Shown piece by piece: positions 8,999 to 17,423 of a stretch of 32,544 nucleotides of DNA. The stretch's first letter is position 1, and each line of letters starts with the position of its first letter. This DNA comes from Brachionus koreanus (lineage: Eukaryota; Rotifera; Eurotatoria; Ploima; Brachionidae): contig PJRA01000263.1 in assembly GCA_016987375.1 (NCBI GenBank), positions 5,477,737 through 5,510,280 on the forward strand. Direction: 5' to 3'. The translations under genes and the position numbers were made by a program. Below the pieces are notes generated by a model, which saw nothing but the letters and a program-made list of their open reading frames with translations, was not told where the DNA came from and made no database searches.

Positions 8999-9963
8999 AC
9001 TAAATTTTACATTTCAATAAAATTTTCATTCTTGGATTCCACACCTTCACTGCCTGCTTTAAGTGAAGGCTCACTATGAATATAAATAATTAACCTTTCT
9101 CATCTAATTATCATCTAAACGTTAGCATTAGGTTTTTTTTTAGAAGAGGAAGAAGTTCTATACCTACCAGCTCTTCTATTTTTTCCATTGTTCTTCTAGC
9201 TTTATATTAAAGAAACAAATCCAATTCTGATTGACCAAAGACCATAGCTCAAAGTGTATTACCCCTTGGAAATTCCATCAAAAACGCAACATCAATTTTT
9301 TATCAAAGTGTCCTCTTTTCACGACTGAGATGGTTCAAATGAGTCCAATGATTTATATCTGTTTTCATAATTTCGAAAATTGATCCACTTCTGATCACAA
9401 AAAGTTATCCGTGTGAAAAACCGTTCATCTAGAGCATAATAAAAGTTTTAAAAGATGTGGGTAAAAGTTTTAAGACTGTTTTAAATTTGGTTTACCAAAA
9501 ATTTATTTTATTTCACTTATTTATTGTTTTATTCTTAACTAATCTAAGATTTAAAGTATGAATTTTTTAAAAATAAATTTTATGACCACCTAATGCTGAC
9601 ATCAATGTTTTTATTTTAAAATTGAAAAAGATTGGACTTAAATTCTAAGACCAGACAAGAAATATGTAAAAAAATTCTTAGGTAATTTAGATTCTGATAA
9701 ATTTATAATCGAATATTTAATAGATAATAAAATATTGACACAAACAAAATAAAAATCATTTGAGTAATTTTAAAATAAAAAAATTTGTTAATAAATATAA
9801 AAAATATTTTATTCTCTCCAATTTAAATGAAAAATTAATAAATAGCAATTATTTTTTCATTTTTCGTTTACCAAAAAATCATTAAATATTTTAAATTTAA
9901 ATATTTTATATTTGATAAAGATCTATCAAATCAATCTTATAACTACAATAAATTTTTAAAAAT
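8999..9963. other. AT-rich intergenic DNA with degraded sequence
   Basis: From 9000 to about 9430 the sequence is less AT-rich and might be further LINE debris, but every frame is broken and I recognise nothing. From 9430 to 9963 it is plain AT-rich DNA. Confidence 0.4.
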
Positions 9964-9967
9964 TTAA

Positions 9968-10153
9968 CACTCAAAAACCGGAGGGGTCTTTTGAACCCCT
10001 TTTGTAACTTCCTTTATTTGTTTTTNNNNNNNNNNNNNNNNNNNNNNNNNNNNNNNNNNNNNNNNNNNNNAAATTAATTTTATTTTCATTGAAAAAAAGT
10101 ATTAAAAAAAGATTCAAATAAAAGGGTCAAAAAAGTCATCCGGTTTTTGAGTG
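9968..10153. mobile_element. piggyBac-like MITE flanked by TTAA, containing the assembly gap
   Basis: The left end is CACTCAAAAACCGGA at 9968-9982. The right end is the exact reverse complement of the same 15 bases, at 10139-10153. TTAA stands directly outside both ends (9964-9967 and 10154-10157), the target duplication typical of piggyBac transposons. Inside the ends both sides carry a GTC/GAC-TTTT-ACCC-TTTT pattern, and the left side has a small GGGGT/ACCCC hairpin. The visible length, with 45 N at 10026-10070, is 186 bp, so it is non-autonomous as assembled. It lies about 35 bp past the poly(A) signal of the P5C reductase gene. A related left end occurs at 31889. Confidence 0.82.
10026..10070. 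other. Assembly gap (45 N) inside the MITE
   Basis: Forty-five undetermined bases. True length is unknown; if the gap is larger than drawn, the element could be longer than 186 bp. Confidence 0.95.
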
Positions 10154-10188
10154 TTAATAAAGAAAAAACTGAAAATTTAAATATTTTC

Positions 10189-10194
10189 TTTATT
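10189..10194 (-). terminator. Poly(A) signal of the P5C reductase gene
   Basis: TTTATT on the plus strand reads AATAAA on the minus strand, 27 nt after the stop codon at 10221. Confidence 0.5.
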
Positions 10195-10220
10195 AAAATA
10201 GAAAAAAATTAAAAAAAAAA

Positions 10221-11051
10221 CTAAGAAAACTGTTTAGCTCGGTTAGTTGCGGATTCCACTGCACAAATAACTGAATTTCTAAAGCCGTTTCTTTCTAATT
10301 CATGTACACCTTGTATTGTGGTTCCTCCAGGTGAGCATACTTCATCTTTTAATTGCATTGGGTGCTTTTTACCATGCTGTGAAATCATTATTTCTGAAGC
10401 ACCTTTCATTGTTTGCATGCTTAACTTTAAAGCGATCTCTCTGCTAAGACCCATTTTCACCCCACCATCGGCCATCGAATCAACCATCATGTACATGTAA
10501 GCGATTCCACAAGCACAAATCGACATGGCAGCGTCCATTTCCGAATCTTTGATCTCTCCAATGCATATACCAATGCTCGAGAGGAGTTTATTAATCAGAC
10601 TTTTATCATTGTCATTTAATGTACCATTTTGACTGTAAACTGAACATGATGATCCTACTAAAGCAGCTGTATTAAGCATACATCTAGCAATTCGAAGTGA
10701 TTTTTCATTTGTATTATGCGATAAAAGTGAAACTAATTTTTTAAGAGTTATCCCAGCACAAATGGATAATACTAAATGATTTTGATTAATCAAGTGATGA
10801 ATTTCACGGCAAACATGCTCTAAAACTTGAGGTTTTACACATAAAAAAATAAAGTCACTGTTCTCTACAACCGTTTTATTTGATTCGAATTCATTTTGAA
10901 TGTTAAGATATGCGAATTTTTTTGATTCTTTTGCACTTGGATGACTAATGTAAATATTTTTTGGTGAGCACAAATTTGCCTTGATGATGCCTTCAACTAT
11001 GGCTTTAGTCATGTTTCCGGCACCTATAAAACCAATTCGAATATTTTCCAT
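10221..11051 (-). CDS. Pyrroline-5-carboxylate reductase
   Basis: Catalyses the last step of proline synthesis, reducing L-1-pyrroline-5-carboxylate with NAD(P)H. The 276-aa product comes from a single exon and has the usual family length. The N-terminal Rossmann fold carries GFIGAGNM at 7-14, the dinucleotide-binding motif. The middle has the KPQVL segment and the RCMLNTAA segment, where most relatives have RxMPN. The C-terminal dimerisation and active-site domain contains CSPGGTTIQGVHELERNGFR from 239, the family signature that binds substrate. The C-terminal ESATNRAKQFS and the short length are closer to the cytosolic PYCR3 type than to mitochondrial PYCR1/2, and no targeting peptide precedes MENIRIGF. 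It is head-to-head with the gene at 11386, 334 bp apart. Confidence 0.95.
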   Translation of the reverse strand: MENIRIGFIGAGNMTKAIVEGIIKANLCSPKNIYISHPSAKESKKFAYLNIQNEFESNKTVVENSDFIFLCVKPQVLEHVCREIHHLINQNHLVLSICAGITLKKLVSLLSHNTNEKSLRIARCMLNTAALVGSSCSVYSQNGTLNDNDKSLINKLLSSIGICIGEIKDSEMDAAMSICACGIAYMYMMVDSMADGGVKMGLSREIALKLSMQTMKGASEIMISQHGKKHPMQLKDEVCSPGGTTIQGVHELERNGFRNSVICAVESATNRAKQFS

Positions 11052-11385
11052 TTAAAAAAAAATTCTTTATTTTAAAATCTATAATTAAAATAAATTTTTT
11101 TCTACTGAGCATAAATTATTTTTAATCATTTATAAAAGTTATTTTTTGCAATATTTCAATTATTTAAGTACGGTCCAATTTTTTTTTTAGATAAATTATT
11201 GAAATATGAAAAATGCTTATGTAAATTTGTTTTAAAAAAAAAAAAAGCTTAAAGTTGTCGGGGATTTTTCAGATTATTAAATAAAAATTTCCATAGTTTC
11301 TCTATCATTTTATTGAAAATTATTCTTTAGTAAAAATAAATTATTTTAAATAAAAGAGAATTAAAAGTTAAATATTTTTATTTAA
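11052..11385. promoter_or_regulatory. Shared upstream region of two divergent genes
   Basis: These 334 bp separate the start codons of P5C reductase (minus) and the unknown 276-aa protein (plus) and must hold both promoters. The stretch is AT-rich with long T and A runs. I see no clear TATA box placed for either gene. A bidirectional promoter is plausible but only inferred from the arrangement. Confidence 0.4.
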
Positions 11386-12216
11386 ATGTCGTTGATTAAC
11401 GATTTTCACATCAACAATGATATATTTGATGTATCGATGTCCAAAATCATGGATCGCATTACAGATAGAGGCAAAAGACTGTTTAGCAATGTGCATTTGA
11501 ACGAAGCCAAATCCGAAGACACAATTCTGTCTAAAGCATCAAGATCTTCAATACTCAACAACAATTTTAATGAATTTACGAAAATTAATCAGCACAAAAT
11601 TCTTTTAAAGAAAGTCAGGTCTGATTCGGACCATGATTCACTTTATTTTAATAATAATAACAATAAATTGAAAAAAAAAATTATTTTTCGTCCAAAAGCA
11701 ATTGATTCGGAAATTTCTGAAAAATTTTCGGCTGGCTCTTTAGCTCGTACTAATTCATTGACTGATTTAGGCTCTTATAGGGAAAATAAATGTGGAAAAA
11801 AGACGGACAAATTTGAGACAAGTTCTCAAAAGTATAAAAATTATTTAGTCAGATGCTTAAAAGATAACATTGTATCACCAGATTTTAAGTTGTGTGCAAA
11901 CACTGATTTTAATTTTACCGAATTTGTCTACTCAAAAACTCAATTAATAAAATTAATAAGAAGCTATAGAATCAACAATTTGGATGAAATTGTTGATAAA
12001 TCGCAATGCTTGAGCAAAATTTCCCTAGACGAATCGTCATCTTTGTTTGCCGATAATGGAGACAAGCCCAATTTGCCTTGTTTTTACAAAGAAAACTTGG
12101 ATAAAATTGCTTTCAAAATTAACAACTATAACCCGTTTAATAATGCAAATTGTAATAAAGAATGCGATTTTGAAAATTATCAATCTGAAAATTTCAACTC
12201 ATATTTAAATAAATAG
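11386..12216 (+). CDS. Unrecognised Ser/Asn/Lys-rich protein, 276 aa
   Basis: I do not recognise this protein. It is one uninterrupted frame in a region where chance frames rarely pass 80 codons, so it is very likely a real gene. The start MSLINDFHINNDIFD is the first ATG and follows an AT-rich leader. It has no signal peptide or membrane segment. The first 130 residues are rich in Ser, Asn and Lys and look disordered, with an Asn run (about 89-93), a basic KLKKK patch (about 94-98), and a Ser-rich SLARTNSLTDLG segment (about 118-129) that could be phosphorylated. The central part (about 146-205) is more regular: YKNYLVRCLKDNIVSPDF, then FTEFVYSKTQLIKLIRSYRI. Three Cys cluster near residues 232-259, not in a zinc-finger pattern. 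AATAAA lies at 12254-12259. A lineage-specific regulatory or scaffold protein is possible. Confidence 0.75.
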   Translation: MSLINDFHINNDIFDVSMSKIMDRITDRGKRLFSNVHLNEAKSEDTILSKASRSSILNNNFNEFTKINQHKILLKKVRSDSDHDSLYFNNNNNKLKKKIIFRPKAIDSEISEKFSAGSLARTNSLTDLGSYRENKCGKKTDKFETSSQKYKNYLVRCLKDNIVSPDFKLCANTDFNFTEFVYSKTQLIKLIRSYRINNLDEIVDKSQCLSKISLDESSSLFADNGDKPNLPCFYKENLDKIAFKINNYNPFNNANCNKECDFENYQSENFNSYLNK

Positions 12217-12253
12217 GATTTTGTTAAATTTTGTGTTATTGATATTATTTTTT

Positions 12254-12259
12254 AATAAA
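12254..12259 (+). terminator. Poly(A) signal of the 276-aa gene
   Basis: AATAAA, 38 nt after the stop codon at 12216, followed by a T-rich stretch. Confidence 0.5.
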
Positions 12260-12898
12260 GTGGTAAAAAATAATCTTTTTTTTCTACACTTTGGAGAAGC
12301 GAAGCGTAATTCTGAATTAGGTACAATCTGAGAGCTTCAAGGTATGTAAGTGAGTCAGGTAAGGATGTATCTACTTTATGACTCAAAAAATGAAAAACAT
12401 TTTAATTTGAAAGTCTGTAAATCAAAATACGAATTGAAGCACTTGCTGATTTGTGTCGATTTTTCACAAATTATCCTAACTCTTGTTATCTTGCTCGTCA
12501 ACAAAAAATTATTTTTAATCAAATTTAACAGAATATCTGTGATAAATTGTATCTTTTAAAATAACATAAAAAAATTTTCAAATTTTAAAGGTCATACTTT
12601 TGACTTGATTTAAGACTTGTGACTTTTAAACAAATCTGTTTGGAACCATTTCTAAAAAGGTAAGAAACTGCATTAACTCTCAAAGTAATAAGAATTTATA
12701 AAATTTTGAAATGTTTTAATGAACCAAAATTAACAAGACCCAAAAACTGGTCACTTAAATATTTAGGATAAAATAAAATCAGATTAGTTGATCCAAGTCC
12801 GAACTTTAAAAAATTCTTATTCACTTTCTATGTTCCACAATGAGTGAATAAGGAAAAAAAATAATGAATAAAAAGTCAAGATTATTTTTATTTATTAA
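12260..12898. other. Intergenic DNA with one copy of a short direct repeat
   Basis: The frame at 12350-12559 has no domain and looks like chance. AGACTTGTGACTTTTAAACA at 12613 recurs in direct orientation at 13907; the two copies bracket the transposon relics between them. Confidence 0.5.
12602..12633 (+). repeat. Direct repeat, left copy (right copy 13901-13927)
   Basis: GACTTG, then a 5-nt insertion, then AGACTTGTGACTTTTAAACA plus one more A. The right copy at 13901-13927 is the same without the insertion. The shared block is 21 identical nt, unlikely by chance in this composition even allowing for AT bias. The copies are about 1.3 kb apart and flank the MULE and LINE relics. Confidence 0.6.
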
Positions 12899-13183
12899 AG
12901 CATTAAAAAATCTTTAGAAAGCATAAAAAGCGAATCTGAATTTCTTTCAAACAAGACCAAAGTCTTTAGTCGATGGGACAAAGTACCTGATCTTAAGTCA
13001 TTTGATGACTATTTTAAAAAACAATGTGTTTAAAGTGAACGCAACAATTGGCAAATTTTCGTTTCACCTTCCAGCTTTGCTTCAACAAATAATACTTTAG
13101 AGAGCTTTAATGGCTGTACAAAAAAGTTTTTTACAAAAAGAGAGCTTTTGAAGATTCAATTAGCAATCGAAATTATTAGTTGA
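12899..13183 (+). pseudogene. MULE-type transposase relic
   Basis: One frame, broken by a single internal stop at about 13028, reads KVFSRWDKVPDLKSFDDYFK, then NNWQIFVSPSSFASTNNTLE, then SFNGCTKKFFTKREL. This is the pattern of Mutator-like (MULE) transposases after the catalytic core: a W-x-x-F segment, a YFxxQ segment, then NW..., P-x-x-(F/Y)-A-(S/A)-TNN-x-(L/I)ES-(F/Y)-N and a K-x-x-FT-x-R motif. The TNNxLES block carries a conserved acidic residue. The frame ends at a TGA at 13181 and the N-terminal two thirds of a transposase are missing, so it is a dead fragment. The internal stop and missing start rule out a host gene. Confidence 0.72.
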
Positions 13184-13225
13184 AAAAACTTTTTTTCATA
13201 GGCTTATGTTAGAGTTGTTTTATGC

Positions 13226-13296
13226 TATAACTTTTCAAAAGTTATAGAAGTAAAATGTATTTGACGCGTAAAAGTTTTACGCGTCAAATACATTTT
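13226..13296. repeat. Two adjacent perfect palindromes (21 bp and 45 bp)
   Basis: TATAACTTTT and AAAAGTTATA face each other across a single C at 13236 (13226-13246). Five bases later a larger palindrome runs 13252-13296: two perfect 22-nt arms across a single G at 13274, each containing the GC-rich core TTGACGCG. The larger would form a strong hairpin or cruciform. They lie 43 bp after the end of the MULE relic. They could be a transposon terminus, a fold-back element, or a palindrome from a replication or repair event. Confidence 0.85.
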
Positions 13297-13472
13297 TCCT
13301 CAAAACATGTTATCTGCTGGTCAACACACTTTAATAAAACAGCCAGAAAATGAAGATCTATATAAGCAATACATTTTATTTAAGTTCAATGATCTAAAGA
13401 TAGTAGTATTAATAATAGGAGTAGTGGTATTTGTAGTATAAACTGAAGCATAGAGATTATCTAAGCATAGCT

Positions 13473-13645
13473 CTAAAGAGCTGTAAAAGTCGTTTCTCTT
13501 TGCTTCGTCATCCGACTATCAAGTTTCGGTTTGAAGCTATTTAGGCTCTTTGCTTTTACTACATCTTCCGCGTTTATTCCATCCATTTACGAATCTATAA
13601 AAGGTATTGAACAATATCCACGAAATAAAGTAATTAATAAAACTC
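13473..13645 (-). pseudogene. LINE reverse transcriptase relic (C-terminal end, frameshifted)
   Basis: On the minus strand one frame reads FNTFYRFVNGWN (about 13618-13575). The next frame reads INAEDVVKAKSLNSFKPKLD from about 13577. Together they match the closing segment of CR1/Jockey-type LINE polymerases (R-x-VN-x-WN-x-(L/I)-P/N-x-x-VV-x-A-x-S-(L/V)-N-x-F-K-x-x-LD), with a frameshift between the halves. The frame then stops at 13473. No upstream polymerase domain is seen, as expected for a 5'-truncated copy. Confidence 0.6.
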
Positions 13646-14251
13646 GATTTAGCATAACGAAAAAAAAAGTCTTCTGACTTGACTTGAAATTTTTTTTAAT
13701 ACTTTATTCTCTTAATTAAAAAATTAAATTTGATATTATTTATGAAATATAAATTTACAAGTCAAGCTAGGTTTTTTTTCATTTGACTTTAGAAAAAAAA
13801 AATCTTTTTTTATTAAAATTCAAAGTAAAATTTTTTCTTTTATTTAATTATTTGTATTAAAGAATAAAAATTATAAATTTAAAGTCTCTGATTTTACATT
13901 GACTTGAGACTTGTGACTTTTAAACAACACTGAATAAAATTATTAAAAAAATTTTTTCTTTGTTTGAAATTCTTTCTTAAAAGAATTAAAAATTAAAAAA
14001 AAATTATTACTAAAATCAATTAAATATTTATATAAAATTTTATATAAATAATTTGATGAAATTTTTTCCAGACTTTTTCATTCAATAGTTAAATTGGAAC
14101 ATCTAAATTAACTGGTTTATTAAAGATTTTTCAATAAACAATATATATAGCATAAAATTTAATTAAAACAGTTTATTTTTTATTATTTTTTTATTGAATT
14201 AATAAATTTCAAACTAAAAATCAAAACAATTTAAGCGGAAATATCAAGATT
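13646..14251. other. AT-rich intergenic DNA
   Basis: No gene seen. The right copy of the direct repeat lies at 13901-13927. A 24-bp AT-only palindrome (ATTTATATAAAA and its mirror) is near 14025-14050; with this composition it may be chance. Confidence 0.5.
13901..13927 (+). repeat. Direct repeat, right copy (left copy 12602-12633)
   Basis: GACTTGAGACTTGTGACTTT followed by TAAACAA. See the left copy for the comparison. Confidence 0.6.
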
Positions 14252-14257
14252 TTTATT
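14252..14257 (-). terminator. Poly(A) signal of the TOM20 gene
   Basis: TTTATT on the plus strand reads AATAAA on the minus strand, 15 nt past the stop codon at 14272. Confidence 0.5.
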
Positions 14258-14271
14258 CTATTTTCTTAAAC

Positions 14272-14972
14272 TTAATCCAATAAGTCGTCCACAGCTATAT
14301 TATCATTTGGAATCTCAGTTATCATCGGCTCAGATGGTTTGGAGCTATTTTCTGACGCCTGAAATTTAAACTGAGGCGATTCAGCATGTTTTTGTTTGAA
14401 ATTATTGTAAATTTTCTTTTGAAAAATAAATAATAAAGATATAATAAAATTAATATGTTTAATTCGATACTTTGGTAACTTCTGGCAGCCTTTCAACTAA
14501 AAGTCTGAATATTGGATCAGGTAAGCTAGTTCGCAGAACATTTAACAGATTTTCTTTGTGTGCTGTAACAGCCACAGCATTAGCCAAATGCTCAATAGCA
14601 TTCTCGACATCGCCCAAAGCCATCAATTGTTCTCCAAGAGAAATTTCGGTGAGGAAAAACTTTTGTACTGCTTGTTCGTCACTCAGATCTGGGTACTAAA
14701 AATGTTATAATTTAAATTTTTCTCAATTTTGATATTTTTTTGTCTACTTTAGTGGAGCTATTTTCTTCTTTTTCCTTTTGCTGTCTTCTTCTTCCTAATT
14801 TTTAAGTGTTAAATGGGGTTAAATATTGTCATACTTAAATATGATTACTTTCTAGCAATTTTTTTTTAAAATCCGGATGGCTTCGACGCTTGCGGTCAAA
14901 ATAAACACAATATCCTACAAAGGCTAGACCAAGACTGCCAGCCAACGCAACTCCCATGTTTCGAGTGAGCAT
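14272..14972 (-). CDS. TOMM20: Mitochondrial import receptor TOM20 (four exons)
   Basis: Outer-membrane receptor of the TOM complex that binds presequences of proteins entering mitochondria. Minus-strand exons are 14972-14849, 14794-14748, 14695-14471 and 14415-14272, joined in phase by GT-AG introns of 52-55 nt, giving 179 aa (the human protein is 145). The single N-terminal membrane anchor spans about residues 6-25 and is followed by YFDRKRRSHPDFKKKLLE, diagnostic of TOM20. A charged linker (RRRRQQKEKEEN) leads to the receptor domain, about 58-140, with DEQAVQKFFLTEISLGEQL, ENAIEHLANAVAV and the PDPIFRLLVERLPEVTKKI helix. The C-terminal tail is longer than usual but ends acidic (VDDLLD) like relatives. 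The last acceptor is my choice: AAAAG at 14416 continues the final helix best; a TTTCAG about 57 nt further on is the alternative. ATG at codon 6 is an alternative start. Confidence 0.93.
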
Positions 14973-15769
14973 TTTTTTTATCTTTTAAATTTTTTTTTTA
15001 TTTCTGAACACAAGTTTATATAAGCACAATGCAGTAATTTAATTTCAATATAAAAACGAAATTAATATAACAAAAGCTATTGCACATGATCTTTAATAAT
15101 TTTTTTGGCTATAAAAAGATACAAAAAAGAATTTTTAATCTGAGAAATTTTGAAAATATTTGCTGCATCTAACTTAAAGAAATTTAAAGAAACTTTAAGT
15201 TTTTTTTTTTTAAATAAATGATTTTTTATCTAATGCTTGCTTTTAGTTTATTCTAAAATTTATAATACTCAAATAAAAATATTTTTTTACTGCTAATAAA
15301 AGAATAATTTTAATTAACAATAATAATAGTTAATATACAACGGTCAAGTTTAGCTTAACTAAACTGACAAAGCAGAGATTAATAAAACACTAATAAAAGA
15401 AAAGTTTTAAATTTTATCAATATTGATAAATAAAATGGAAATTTTTTTTTTAAATACTTGAGCCATAAAAAAATAAAATTTAAAAATCAAATTTAATTTT
15501 TTCCATAACTTTTGGGTCTGTAAATTTTTTTCTTTAGTTTTTAGCGAGAACTTTTGTCTTCTAATCTTTAAGATAACTCGAATTTTAAGTTAGAACAATT
15601 GCAACGTATGTTTAAAAAAAATTAAAAATTCTTTTTAAGAAATAAATTTTCAAAATAAAATAAATATGTTGATTTAACTATAAAATTTTTAAAGAATTTT
15701 GTTTATTTTTTTTTGTTTATCAGAAATTTTCAATCATTGCGAATTTTTGAAAAAAATTAAAATGGAACA
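14973..15769. other. AT-rich intergenic DNA upstream of TOM20
   Basis: It must contain the TOM20 promoter, but I see no clear TATA box. No open frame or repeat of note; long A and T runs dominate. Confidence 0.5.
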
Positions 15770-16030
15770 GACTTTTTTATTCTGGGTTCAAAAGTCCGCA
15801 AAATGAATAAGTTGATGCAGAGTCAATGGCTGCAATCTGAAACAGAGGATACTGCATAGAGTTGATCAAATACCCCACAATTATTACCCAGTCGAAACTG
15901 ATCCCTTATTTTTTGATGAAAGTGGTTTACATCCCGTACTGTCAAGGTATTTATCACCCTCAACGGGTTCTGAACCCATGATACTCTGCATGCATAGCTT
16001 ACACACAAAACAATCGGTTAACGGGCTACT
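15770..16030 (-). mobile_element. Candidate tRNA-derived SINE
   Basis: This block is clearly less AT-rich than its flanks. On the minus strand it has TAGCCCGTTAACCG (16028-16015), resembling an RNA polymerase III A box. About 52 nt later comes GGGTTCAGAACCC (15977-15965), resembling a B box with one extra base. CGTTGAGGGTG follows, as after the B box in tRNA-derived SINEs, then a non-tRNA body. The A-to-B spacing is a little longer than in a tRNA. The 186-nt minus-strand open frame across it is probably incidental. No second copy exists in the window to confirm it. Confidence 0.45.
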
Positions 16031-17098
16031 TTGAGATAAGTTTGATTAGTTTTGGAAGATAAGCCAAATTCATCTTTATTTGTAAAATAGAATCAAAACA
16101 TTTTTATAACAAGAATTCGATTGAAATATCTTCAAAAACATGTAACTTGAGATTCATATCATAATCAAAATTGGTGCGGGAATCAATTCATACATTCACT
16201 CACACAAATTAAGGAATGCCATCACACTGTAAGCTAGAAATGTTGTATTTTGGCAACATAAATTTTGAGTTCTAATATCTCCAACATTTACTTAGTAAAT
16301 ACATATATGTAGTAAAAAAACATTTTTCCAGTAAAATAAACTATTCGATATTAAACCTGCTTTATCCTGCTTTTCATTTCTTAAATACTGATGAATTTTA
16401 TTCATATGTTATTTTTATATTTTATTTAGATTTAAATTCTTTAAGCATTTCTTAAATAAAATTTTAATGTTAAGTTTTCTTTATTTAAATGATGAGTTTT
16501 AAACTTTGTCAAAATCAGATAAACATTTTTTACATATATGTTAATAAAGTCTCGAATACAAAATCTCTTGATTACAATGTAACTGATAATTTTCTCGTGT
16601 TTTAAACAATTTTTATAATTATTTTTTATTTCAATTTGATCCTATTTAAGTATAAAAATTTTTAAAAAAAAAACTGTATCATTTTCCCTAATAAAGTACG
16701 AAGCAATTAAAAAGGCTCTTCCTGGTTGACCGTAGAATATTAACTATTATTATATTAGTTAAAATAAAAAAATATTATTATTTAAAAGATTAGTAGGATT
16801 TATTTATTTAAAAATAAAAAATTAGTAATAGAATAGAAACTTGTACAATCTATATTTTAAGTTAAGCTAGTTTTTTTGGCATATTTATTGACACTTAGTG
16901 ACTTTGAACATTTAATTTTATATCAGAGTTATTACGCTCAGAATTATTTAATTTTAGGCTGTTTTTTGTTTTTAGGCAAGGTATTTTATTTTTTATTCTT
17001 TTATTAACTAAAAAATTCAATTTTTCAAATTTTTAATTAAATAATTAATAATATTCACAAAAAAAGAAAGAAAGTAAATAGAATATATTAATATTAAT

Positions 17099-17130
17099 AT
17101 TATTATTATTATTATTATTGTTATTACTAT
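17099..17130. repeat. (TTA)n microsatellite, slightly imperfect
   Basis: About ten TTA/ATT units with one G and one C interruption near the right end. Confidence 0.8.
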
Positions 17131-17353
17131 TAAGTTTAATGTGTTTGTTTAATTTAGAGTCAAGAAAAGAAATTATGTTTAAAATGAACACCGAGTAAAA
17201 ATTCAAGTTTGGGCCAATTGTAAGAATTTGGCGCTTAGAGTGTCTCTTTATGAAATGTAATCAACGTCCATTCTAAATCAAAACATTTGGAATAATAATG
17301 CTCGAATCAGTTTAAATTTTCATCCTAAGATTCTAAATTTTGTTAGATTAAAA

Positions 17354-17359
17354 TTTATT
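17354..17359 (-). terminator. Poly(A) signal of the B56 gene
   Basis: TTTATT on the plus strand reads AATAAA on the minus strand, about 65 nt past the B56 stop codon at 17424. Confidence 0.45.
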
Positions 17360-17423
17360 ATTCAAAAATCGATTGATTAAATTTGATTGAAAAATTTACG
17401 AAAGATCAAAAATCCTAACAAAA

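Larger units (their letters stand above)
16031..17423. other. AT-rich intergenic DNA downstream of the B56 gene
   Basis: No gene found. A (TTA)n run lies at 17099-17130. The last part near 17354-17359 carries an AATAAA on the minus strand that should end the B56 transcript, 65-70 nt after its stop. Confidence 0.5.

Noticed and set aside
12350..12559. 69-codon plus-strand frame after the 276-aa gene
   Set aside because: Lies beyond the poly(A) signal, has no domain and a composition typical of chance.
14025..14050. AT-only 24-bp palindrome as a functional hairpin
   Set aside because: Composed only of A and T in very AT-rich DNA, so chance is a fair explanation.
14472..14699. 75-codon plus-strand frame
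   Set aside because: Antisense to the third TOM20 exon.
15965..15977. GGGTTCTGAACCC as part of a functional tRNA gene
   Set aside because: No cloverleaf could be drawn: the B-box-like motif has an extra base and no acceptor stem pairs at the right distance. A SINE remnant fits better.
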